From Halioglobus sp. (GTDB taxonomy: Bacteria; Pseudomonadota; Gammaproteobacteria; Pseudomonadales; Halieaceae), in contig JAGRIE010000015.1 of the NCBI GenBank assembly GCA_020443425.1, positions 1-64,000 of the forward strand: a DNA stretch of 64,000 bases, in the 5' to 3' direction. The notes under the pieces were generated by a model, which worked only from the letters and a program-made list of their open reading frames with translations, did not search any database and had not been told where the DNA came from. Shown piece after piece: positions 17,344 to 24,499 of this stretch (the first letter of the stretch is position 1; every line of letters begins with the position of its first letter). Position numbers and translations under genes: made by a program.

Positions 17344-17678
17344 GGTGAACTGTCCTGGCTGCAAAGTGCACGATTATAGCGGCATCGTCGCAGAATTGGC
17401 GACAGCGCAGAATTGGCGATAGCGAGTCCACGGCGTGACCCGCCGCACGGTTTTTATTGCAATCGCGCACCATGGTTCAGATTGATATTCCATGGAAAAA
17501 GGCCGATGCTGGATTTTTGAGCAGTGTCTGAGTAGAATCTACACCCTTTTGGTGGTGTATTCCGGGAAGATCGGTGCCATTCGTAGCACATTGATGTTCC
17601 GGGGCTGCTCGCTGCCCCCACGTGTTGAATCCTATTTCAGATTGTTGAGAGGAAGCCCTTATCTCGCATCTCGGTACA
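17344..17678. other. Intergenic region between divergent rfbA and glycosyltransferase
   Basis: These 335 bases presumably hold both divergent promoters. The part next to rfbA carries a 17-bp tandem duplication (17389-17422). A TAGAAT sequence around 17529-17534 could be a -10 for the glycosyltransferase operon, without a good -35. No JUMPstart/ops element was recognised and no gene is supported. Confidence 0.5.
17389..17422. repeat. 17-bp tandem direct duplication
   Basis: Two adjacent copies of CGCAGAATTGGCGA(C/T)AG differ at one position. They lie in the upstream region of rfbA, 46 bases before its start codon, and could be a duplicated regulator site or a chance slippage duplication. Confidence 0.6.
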
Positions 17679-18977
17679 GTGCAGGAGAAACTGCGGCCTA
17701 CGACAGGTGTGCCCGGCCCGACCGGGCACGCGGAGTCCGCGTCGCGTCCATTGCGAATCGCCCTGCTCGGCTACCGCAGCCAGCCGCACGGTGGCGGCCA
17801 GGGTGTGTATTTGCGTTACCTGAGCAAGGCGCTGGTGGAGGCCGGTCACACGGTTGACGTGATTTCCGGGCCTCCCTACCCCCACCTGGACCCGAGGGTC
17901 CGGCTGATCCAGCTGCCCAGTATGGACCTGTTCGTGAACGGTCTGGGTTCACTGCGCCTGCACCACCTGAAATCCATGAGCAATATCATCGAGTGGACGA
18001 GCCAGTTGACCGGAGGGTTCGCCGAGCCGCTGACGTTCGGGCGCCGGGCGGTCAAGTATCTGCGCCAGCACGGCCACAACTACGACCTCATTCACGACAA
18101 CCAGAGCCTCAGCTACGGCATGCTGGAAATCCAGAAAATGGGCTTGCCGCTGGTGACCACGGTACACCATCCGATTACCAGCGATCTGCGCATTGCGCTC
18201 GGCGCCGCCCGGACCTGGCGCGAGCGCTTACTGATACGCCGCTGGCACTCGTTTCTGAAGATGCAGCAGAAAGTCATCAAGCAGCTGCGCAATATTGTGA
18301 CGGTGTCCGATTGCTCGAGGCAGGATATCGCCAGGGATTTCGGCCTGCAGCCGGCCGGTATCAGCCTGGCGCACAACGGTATCGATATCGATGTGTTCAA
18401 GCCGCTGCCCGGCGTCGAACGCAATCCCATGCGCTTGATGGCCACCTGTTCGGCAGACGCGCCGCTGAAAGGGCTGCGCTACCTGCTGCACGCCTACGCG
18501 CGCCTGCTGCAGCGCTACCCTGATCTTGAGCTGCTGCTGGTCAGCAAGCCCAATCCGGGCGGCAAAACCGAACGCCTGGTGCAGAGTCTCGGTCTGGTGG
18601 ACAAGGTGCGCTTCGTCAACGGCATCAGCACCGAACAGATGGTGCAGTACTACGCGGAAGCGGCGATAGCCGTGGTGCCGTCAGTCTATGAGGGTTTCGG
18701 CTTGCCGGCCGGCGAGGCGATGGCCTGCGGTGTGCCGGTGGTCTCCACCGATGGCGGCGCGCTGCCGGAAGTTGTCGGCGATGCCGGGGTGATCGTGGCG
18801 GCCAAAAATGTCGACGCGCTGGCGGCGGCTATCGACGAACTGCTGCAGGACCCGCAGCGGCGCGCGGAGCTGGGCGCGCGCGGCAAGCAGCGTATCGAGG
18901 AAAACTTTTGTTGGCGAGTGTGCGCCGAACAAATGACAGCTTATTATCGACAGGTGTTGGCGCATGAAAACGGTTGA
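17679..18977 (+). CDS. Glycosyltransferase family 4
   Basis: A GT-B glycosyltransferase of family GT4 (about 432 residues) that transfers a sugar from a nucleotide donor. The acceptor-side N-terminal domain has RIALLGYRSQPHGGGQGVYL and LVTTVHHPI; the donor-binding domain has the E-x7-E motif VYEGFGLPAGEAMACGVPVV and DGGALPEVVGDAG. There is no transmembrane segment, so it acts at the cytoplasmic face. The start is unsettled: a GTG at 17679 is the first candidate after the upstream stop but has a poor RBS. It is the first gene of a three-gene operon with overlapping frames. The adjacent dTDP-rhamnose genes suggest, without proving, a rhamnose-containing product. Confidence 0.88.
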   Translation: MQEKLRPTTGVPGPTGHAESASRPLRIALLGYRSQPHGGGQGVYLRYLSKALVEAGHTVDVISGPPYPHLDPRVRLIQLPSMDLFVNGLGSLRLHHLKSMSNIIEWTSQLTGGFAEPLTFGRRAVKYLRQHGHNYDLIHDNQSLSYGMLEIQKMGLPLVTTVHHPITSDLRIALGAARTWRERLLIRRWHSFLKMQQKVIKQLRNIVTVSDCSRQDIARDFGLQPAGISLAHNGIDIDVFKPLPGVERNPMRLMATCSADAPLKGLRYLLHAYARLLQRYPDLELLLVSKPNPGGKTERLVQSLGLVDKVRFVNGISTEQMVQYYAEAAIAVVPSVYEGFGLPAGEAMACGVPVVSTDGGALPEVVGDAGVIVAAKNVDALAAAIDELLQDPQRRAELGARGKQRIEENFCWRVCAEQMTAYYRQVLAHENG

Positions 18978-19680
18978 TTTTAAACGCCTGCCGCTGGAGG
19001 CGGGCGATATCATTTTGGATCTGGGCTGTGGCGAAGGCCGCCATGTGATCAGTGCCTATGTCGAGGGCAATGTCCATTCGGTGGGAGTGGATCTGTCGCT
19101 GGAAGACCTGAAAATCACGCGCGAACGGTTTGCGCACTACGACGAACCCGATAATGACGCCAAGGCCTTTGGCCTGTCATCGGCCAGTGCCCTGAACCTG
19201 CCTTTTGCCGATAACACCTTCGACAAGGTGATCTGCAGTGAGGTGCTTGAACATATCCCTGACTATCACAGTGCCCTGCGCGAGATAGAGCGCGTACTGA
19301 AACCCGGCGGCCTGTTCTGCGCCAGCGTTCCGCGTCGTTGGCCGGAAAAGATCTGCTGGGCCCTGAGCGAGGGCTACTACCAGGTCCCGGGGGGACACCT
19401 GCGCATTTTTCGCAGCGACGAGCTGCGCAGTGAGATAGAGACGCTGGGCTTTACGCACTACCACCGCCACTGGGCACATGCCTTGCATGTGCCCTTCTGG
19501 TGGCTCAAATGCCTGTTCTGGCGCAGCCAGGACAGCAACTGGCTGGTAAAGCAGTACCACCGCCTGCTGGTGTGGGACCTGATGGAGAATCCGGCGTTGA
19601 CCCGGATCCTGGAGAAGAGCATGAATCCGATCATGGGCAAGAGCGTGGTGATGTATTTTCGCAAGGGGGCGGCTTCATGA
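18964..19680 (+). CDS. Class I SAM-dependent methyltransferase
   Basis: A 238-residue methyltransferase with the Rossmann SAM motif IILDLGCGEGRHVISAY near residues 17-33, SVGVDLSLEDLKITRERF, LPFADNTFDKVICSEVLEHI and LKPGGLFCASVPRRWPE, a methyltransf_11-type arrangement. The substrate is unknown; a glycan, lipid carrier or small molecule made by the neighbouring enzymes is likely. Its ATG lies 14 bases inside the glycosyltransferase gene and its stop overlaps the next start (ATGA), so expression is tightly coupled to both. The C-terminal 70 residues (HALHVPFWWLKCLFWR) are aromatic-rich and could contact a membrane. Confidence 0.88.
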   Translation: MKTVDFKRLPLEAGDIILDLGCGEGRHVISAYVEGNVHSVGVDLSLEDLKITRERFAHYDEPDNDAKAFGLSSASALNLPFADNTFDKVICSEVLEHIPDYHSALREIERVLKPGGLFCASVPRRWPEKICWALSEGYYQVPGGHLRIFRSDELRSEIETLGFTHYHRHWAHALHVPFWWLKCLFWRSQDSNWLVKQYHRLLVWDLMENPALTRILEKSMNPIMGKSVVMYFRKGAAS

Positions 19681-20753
19681 GCGGGCTATACCTCAGCAGG
19701 GGGCTGTTTCCGGAGGAGTTCCTGCGCCCGACGGTGGAGTTTATCCTCGACTGCCAGCGCGACAGCGGTGAAATCCCCTGGTTTGAGGGCGGTTACACGG
19801 ATCCCTGGGATCATGTGGAATCGGCCATGGGCCTGTCGATAGGCGGCGAACTGGATGCCGCGCGACGGGCGTATGAATGGCTGGCCGGCAAGCAGCTTGA
19901 TGACGGCAGCTGGTGGGCCTCTTACCGCGGCGATGACATCGACAATGCCAATCGACGCGAGTCCAATTTCGTCGCCTATGTCGCGACCGGTGTCTGGCAC
20001 CATTACCTGATCAGCGAGGACGCTGGGTTTCTGCGCCAGATGTGGCCCACGGTGGATCGGGCGATCGGCTTTGTGCTGTCCCTGCAGTCTGAACACGGCG
20101 AAATCGACTGGGCTGTCGACGGTGCGGGCAAAGCCAAGGGCGATGCACTGGTCACCGGTTGCAGCTCGATCTTCAAAAGCCTGGAGTGCGCGCACAATAT
20201 CGCCATGACACTGGGTGAGGAGCGCGCGCACTGGCTGGCGTCCCGAGCGCGTCTGGGCAAGGCCCTGCGGCAGAAGCCGGAGCGCTTTGACCGCACCTGG
20301 GAGACCAAATCCCGCTATTCGATGGACTGGTTCTACCCGGTCCTGACCGGTGTCTACACCGGCGCCGACGCGCGCGCGCGACTCGCGGCCCGCTGGGACG
20401 AGTTTGTGGAAGAAGGCCTGGGCTGTCGTTGCGAAACTCAGGAGCCGTGGGTGACCGTTGCGGAAAGCTGTGAACTGGTACTGGCGTTGCTGGCAGCCGG
20501 CGATCACGCGCGTGCGGTTGAAGTCTACAGCTGGCTGCAACAGTGGCGCGCCAGTGACGGCTCCTACTGGACTGGCTACCAGCTGGTGGAAGACCTGTTG
20601 TGGCCGGACGAAAAACCGACCTGGACGGCCGGCGCCATTCTGCTGGCCGCGGACGCCCTCACCAAACACACGGCGGCATCGGGCCTGTTCTGCAGTGTGA
20701 AGCTGCTGGACGAGCGGGACGACGCGCGCGCACGGCGCATCCTGGTAGACTGA
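19677..20753 (+). CDS. Alpha/alpha-toroid protein (prenyltransferase/squalene-cyclase-like repeats)
   Basis: A 358-residue protein with repeated helical hairpins ending in QW-like turns: DCQRDSGEIPWF (about 27-38), KQLDDGSWWASY (about 72-83), SLQSEHGEIDWAV (about 139-151) and WRASDGSYWTGY (about 290-301). This is the alpha/alpha-barrel pattern of prenyltransferase, squalene-cyclase and some glycan-active enzymes. No DDxxD or cyclase DxDD motif is evident, so terpene chemistry is not supported; a glycan-processing or scaffold role is equally possible. The ATG at 19677 overlaps the methyltransferase stop. It is the last gene of the operon and converges on another methyltransferase. Confidence 0.7.
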   Translation: MSGLYLSRGLFPEEFLRPTVEFILDCQRDSGEIPWFEGGYTDPWDHVESAMGLSIGGELDAARRAYEWLAGKQLDDGSWWASYRGDDIDNANRRESNFVAYVATGVWHHYLISEDAGFLRQMWPTVDRAIGFVLSLQSEHGEIDWAVDGAGKAKGDALVTGCSSIFKSLECAHNIAMTLGEERAHWLASRARLGKALRQKPERFDRTWETKSRYSMDWFYPVLTGVYTGADARARLAARWDEFVEEGLGCRCETQEPWVTVAESCELVLALLAAGDHARAVEVYSWLQQWRASDGSYWTGYQLVEDLLWPDEKPTWTAGAILLAADALTKHTAASGLFCSVKLLDERDDARARRILVD

Positions 20754-20770
20754 GGGGGCGCCGCCGCGGG

Positions 20771-21388
20771 CTATAAACGCCGCAGCAAGCCCAGGCTGTT
20801 CACGCGACCGAGATCCTCGAACAGGCCGGACGACTGTGCCATCCGGTAGATCGCGAACGGCGCCTGCCCGCCCTCATGGGCGTCTTCAAATAAATCGTGT
20901 ATCGCCAGCAGGCCGCCGCGCATCAGGTGCGTGGCCCAGCAGCGGTAGTCGGTAAGTGCCGCGTCCATACTGTGGCCGCCATCGATAAAAACCATCGCCA
21001 GCGGCGTCTGCCAGTGCCTTGCGGCGGCTTCCGATCCGGCCACCACGGGTACCACGACATCATCGAGGCCCGCGCGGCGAATATTGCGGCGGAATTCCCG
21101 GAATGTATCCATGATACCTTCGCCGGCGTCGTACAGCGCGGGATCGTGGAAGAACTCCCCCAACTGGTGCTCCTCGGAGCCGCGGTGATGATCCAGAGCG
21201 AACACCGTGCTGTTGTTGTGGCGGCAGGCCAGCCCCAGGTAGATGGTGGATTTGCCGCAGTAGCTGCCGATCTCCAGCACTGGCCCGTAGGCGCTCAATG
21301 CCAGCGCGTGCTGGTACAGCGCCTGCGCCTCGTCGTCGGCCAGGAAACCCTTGATGTGGTCGATGTCGGCGGGCAGGTCGGGAATCAT
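20771..21388 (-). CDS. Class I SAM-dependent methyltransferase (methyltransf_24 type)
   Basis: A 205-residue methyltransferase of the type that pairs a SAM site (YGPVLEIGSYCGKSTIYLGL, about 34-53) with an O-methyltransferase-like metal or substrate region (MVFIDGGHSMDAALTDYRCW, about 132-151). FALDHHRGSEEHQLGEFF is also family-like. It lies on the opposite strand to the glycosyltransferase operon, 17 bases from its end, and downstream of tolC. A role with the adjacent glycan cassette is possible but it has its own orientation and could be independent. The substrate is unknown. Confidence 0.8.
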   Translation of the reverse strand: MIPDLPADIDHIKGFLADDEAQALYQHALALSAYGPVLEIGSYCGKSTIYLGLACRHNNSTVFALDHHRGSEEHQLGEFFHDPALYDAGEGIMDTFREFRRNIRRAGLDDVVVPVVAGSEAAARHWQTPLAMVFIDGGHSMDAALTDYRCWATHLMRGGLLAIHDLFEDAHEGGQAPFAIYRMAQSSGLFEDLGRVNSLGLLRRL

Positions 21389-21470
21389 TGCATACGGTTC
21401 TCAGGCTGGCGAATGACGCGACGCGACGGCGTTGTTACCCGCAGGTGCCGTCGCCGGGTGTCGCGCAGCG

Positions 21471-22895
21471 CTACTTGGGTGCGGTGACGGAAGTCGCGGA
21501 CGGTGAAGACGGCGGTACCAGGAACGAGTCCAGCCGGATCACATCCTCGGGACTGAGCAGGCCGGCCTGCTCCTTCAGCCGCATCATATTCAGAACGTAG
21601 TCGTAGCGGCTGTTGGCGTAATCGCGCTCCGCCTGGAACAGCGTATTCTGGGCATTCAGCACATCGACCACGTTGCGGGTGCCGACTTCGTAGCCGGCCT
21701 GGGTGGCGTCCAGTGAGCTTCTGGAGGAGATGATACTCTGCCGGCGCGCGGCGATCCGCGAGACATCGCTCAGCACGGTCATGTGCAGGGAGCGTGTGTT
21801 GGTCACGGTGTTGCGGGTCAGGTTGATCAACTGTTCGCGCGCGGCGTTGTATTCCTGGGCCGCCTTGCGCCGGTTGGCGCTGATGGCGCCACCGCTGTAC
21901 AGCGGTACGCTGACACTGATCTGCCAGGTGTTTTCCTCAATGCTGCTGTCGGGCTGGGTGGTGAAAATACTGTCCGGATTGCTCCGCACGTCGCCGCTGA
22001 CATCGTAGTTGGAGTATTCATAGCTGCCGGTGACGGTGGGCGCATGCTCCATTTTGAAGGCTTTGGCATTCTGCCGCGCGGCCTCCTGTCGATACCGGGC
22101 AGCCTGCACTTCGAAATTGTTCGCCAGCGAAAAATCCACCCAGGCGGCGCGGTCGATTGGGTCCGGCGGTTGTATCTTGAAATCATCGACCAGTACATTG
22201 AGGTTGGATTGCGGTTGGCCTGTCAGCACGGACAGGCGCTCCAGCGCGACGGATACGTTGTTCTCATCCACAATGCGGTTGACCTGGGAGAGATCGCGGG
22301 CGGCCTGTGCCTCGTAGACGTCGGTGATCGCGATAAGGCCGACTTCAAACCGCTGCTGGGTCTGCTCCAGCTGGCGCTCAAAGGCTCGCTCCTGCGCCTG
22401 TGACGCCGCCAGGTTGTCCTGCGCGCGCAGCACCAGCAGGTAGGCCTCGACCACGCGGACGATCAGGTTCTGCTGGTTGGCGGCAAAGGTCGCCTCGGCT
22501 TCCCTGGTGACTTCCTTGCCCGACTGGAAACTGAACCAGGCGGATAAATCAAACAGCGACTGGCTCAGGGAGATCGCATAGCCGTCGGTGTCCGTATCGC
22601 GGTGTATGGTACTCTCACCGGTGATAATGTTGTTGTTGTCATCGGAGATGATGCTCTGCGCATCGGTGTCGAGATCGGAATTCTGGTAGGAGTAGGCGGT
22701 GGCGACCTGCGGCAACAGCGCCGAGCGGGCCAGGTTCTCGGTCTCGCGCCGGGCCAGGTAAGTCGCTTCTTCCGCTTTCAATTGCGCGTCGTTTTCCAGT
22801 GCCAGTTCGTAGATATCGCGCAGTGAGTCAGCCTGCAAACTGGCGCAACACAACGCGAGTGTCAGCGACGAGAGCGCGACAAACAGATTTTTCAT
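21471..22895 (-). CDS. tolC: TolC-family outer membrane efflux protein
   Basis: Outer-membrane channel of tripartite efflux and type I secretion systems. The 474-residue protein has a signal peptide (MKNLFVALSSLTLALCCASLQA) and two repeated outer-membrane-efflux domains of heptad-rich helices plus barrel strands (FEVGLIAITDVYEAQAARDL; YEVGTRNVVDVLNAQNTLFQ), the TolC hallmark pair. The start ATG at 22893-22895 is preceded by GGGGATTATTGC, while the much longer open frame upstream does not look coding. Position next to DUF1249, cpdA and parE is the conserved location of the main tolC in gammaproteobacteria, although nudF, commonly between them, is not here. Confidence 0.93.
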   Translation of the reverse strand: MKNLFVALSSLTLALCCASLQADSLRDIYELALENDAQLKAEEATYLARRETENLARSALLPQVATAYSYQNSDLDTDAQSIISDDNNNIITGESTIHRDTDTDGYAISLSQSLFDLSAWFSFQSGKEVTREAEATFAANQQNLIVRVVEAYLLVLRAQDNLAASQAQERAFERQLEQTQQRFEVGLIAITDVYEAQAARDLSQVNRIVDENNVSVALERLSVLTGQPQSNLNVLVDDFKIQPPDPIDRAAWVDFSLANNFEVQAARYRQEAARQNAKAFKMEHAPTVTGSYEYSNYDVSGDVRSNPDSIFTTQPDSSIEENTWQISVSVPLYSGGAISANRRKAAQEYNAAREQLINLTRNTVTNTRSLHMTVLSDVSRIAARRQSIISSRSSLDATQAGYEVGTRNVVDVLNAQNTLFQAERDYANSRYDYVLNMMRLKEQAGLLSPEDVIRLDSFLVPPSSPSATSVTAPK

Positions 22896-23073
22896 GCAAT
22901 AATCCCCGGAGGAGTCGTACTTTTCTGGTGAGCCGCAGTTTAACAGTCTCCGGTCTGTGATGCATACAGCGAAACCGCAATGAAAAGGTGCAGTTAAACG
23001 TGGTTTATGCGATCTTAGACCACAGGTTTGCGGTGGTGTACCGGCGTATTCTGCCTGTGCCACCGCAATTTTT

Positions 23074-23571
23074 ATGCCTATTGCAAGGGGCACAGCCCCG
23101 GAACTGGTCGTGCAGAAGCTAAAGAGAAAGCCATTCAAACTTGATTTAACCGAGCTGCATGCCATCTGCGATGCCAATTACGCTCGCCTGCTTCGTCTTT
23201 TTCCAGACTACGAGAACTGCAACTCGCGGGAACTGCTCGTCGGTGCCGCCAAGGTGCACCTGTCGGTGGTGGAGCGCTGTCGCTACACCACTATGTTCCA
23301 TTTGTACCAGCAGCGCGCAGATTCGCGCTGGCTGGGTATGCTGCGCGTTGAAGTGCGCGCCTATCACGATATGCGCATGTTGGAGGTGACGGTATTTCAA
23401 TCCTCGCGCCGGGTTGCGGCGCGCTATCAATACCCGAATGAACGGATGTTTGCGCAGGATGAAAAGTACCAGCAGAACCGCTTTCTGGCGGACTGGCTGG
23501 AGCACTGCCTGCAAAACGGACGCGCCCAGCTTGAGGGCGGCGCGCCAGTGACAGGTTCCCGATCCGGCTGA
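23074..23571 (+). CDS. DUF1249 family protein (YqiB-like)
   Basis: A small cytoplasmic protein of the DUF1249 (YqiB) family, of unknown biochemical role. It shows the family pattern ICDANYARLLRLFPD, VVERCRYTTMFHLYQ, VRAYHDMRMLEVTVFQ, ARYQYPNERMFAQDEKYQ and NRFLADWLEHCL. The start is uncertain: the ATG at 23074 gives 165 residues, while a GTG at 23110 with CGGAAC in front gives a length nearer the family norm of about 140-150. It precedes cpdA by 16 bases on the same strand, as in many gammaproteobacteria. Confidence 0.9.
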   Translation: MPIARGTAPELVVQKLKRKPFKLDLTELHAICDANYARLLRLFPDYENCNSRELLVGAAKVHLSVVERCRYTTMFHLYQQRADSRWLGMLRVEVRAYHDMRMLEVTVFQSSRRVAARYQYPNERMFAQDEKYQQNRFLADWLEHCLQNGRAQLEGGAPVTGSRSG

Positions 23572-23587
23572 TCCCGGCAGTCACCGC

Positions 23588-24427
23588 ATGTCTACCACCC
23601 CCCACAACATCCAGTTTATCGACATCCCCGGCGATGTGGTGCGTGTCGTGCAACTCACGGATACCCATCTGTGCAAGGTGCGCGGTGGCACGCTGCTGGG
23701 CATGGATACCGATCACTCGCTGCAGGCTGTTCTCGACCTGGTGAAGACCGAGCGGCCCCAGGTGCACCTGCTGCTCGGCACCGGGGATTTGTCGGACGGC
23801 GGCGCGCGCCCGGCATACGACCGCCTGCAGCGTTATTTTGACCAGCTGAGCCCGAATAACTACTGGCTGCCCGGCAATCACGACAGTCGCGAAGCGATGG
23901 TCGCGGCGGCCAGCAATCCCGATCGCCTGTGCAAGGAAATCCGCATTGCCGGCTGGCAGGTGCTGCTGCTGGACTCCCAGGTGCCGGGCCAGGTCGGCGG
24001 TGAACTCGGCGCCAGTGAACTGGCGGTGCTGGAGGACGCGTTGCAGGCGGCACAGGAGCGGGGCCTGCACACACTGGTCTGCCTGCACCACCAGCCGGTG
24101 GCTATCGGCTGTGTCTGGCTGGATGAGCAGATGGTGGCCGACGCCGGGGCCTTTTTCGCCGTACTGGACCGCTATCCCGCAGTCCGTGGCGTGCTCTGGG
24201 GTCATGTGCACCAGGAGATAGACCGGCAGCGCAACGGGGTGCGCCTGCTGGCCTCCCCCTCCACCTGCGTGCAGTTCGCCGCTGGTTGTGAGAATTTCAA
24301 GGCCGATGACCAGCCACCGGGCTACCGCTGGCTGGAACTGCACAGCGATGGGCGTATTGAAACCGCTGTATCCCGGGTCCGGAATGTACAATTCAACGTC
24401 GAACTCGACTCCGGCGGCTACTTATAG
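23588..24427 (+). CDS. cpdA: 3',5'-cyclic-AMP phosphodiesterase
   Basis: Hydrolyses cAMP to AMP. A 279-residue class III phosphodiesterase of the calcineurin-like metallophosphatase fold. The di-metal ligand motifs are all visible in order: LTDTHLCKV, GTGDLSDGG, LPGNHDSRE, LHHQPV and WGHVHQE. Between DUF1249 and parE this is the standard cpdA position. It is probably cotranscribed with DUF1249; parE follows after 72 bases with its own -10-like element. A phosphatase with another cyclic or nucleotide substrate cannot be fully excluded. Confidence 0.93.
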   Translation: MSTTPHNIQFIDIPGDVVRVVQLTDTHLCKVRGGTLLGMDTDHSLQAVLDLVKTERPQVHLLLGTGDLSDGGARPAYDRLQRYFDQLSPNNYWLPGNHDSREAMVAAASNPDRLCKEIRIAGWQVLLLDSQVPGQVGGELGASELAVLEDALQAAQERGLHTLVCLHHQPVAIGCVWLDEQMVADAGAFFAVLDRYPAVRGVLWGHVHQEIDRQRNGVRLLASPSTCVQFAAGCENFKADDQPPGYRWLELHSDGRIETAVSRVRNVQFNVELDSGGYL

Positions 24428-24450
24428 CTCGCCTTGCGCAGCGCTCGTTG

Positions 24451-24456
24451 TACAAT
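24451..24456 (+). promoter_or_regulatory. Putative -10 element for parE
   Basis: TACAAT followed by a GC-rich discriminator lies 43 bases before the parE start. No convincing -35 was found, so this is only a candidate. Confidence 0.3.
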
Positions 24457-24499
24457 GGGCCCGCCGCATCATCCCAGCAATTCATGATAAGTTAAGGTA

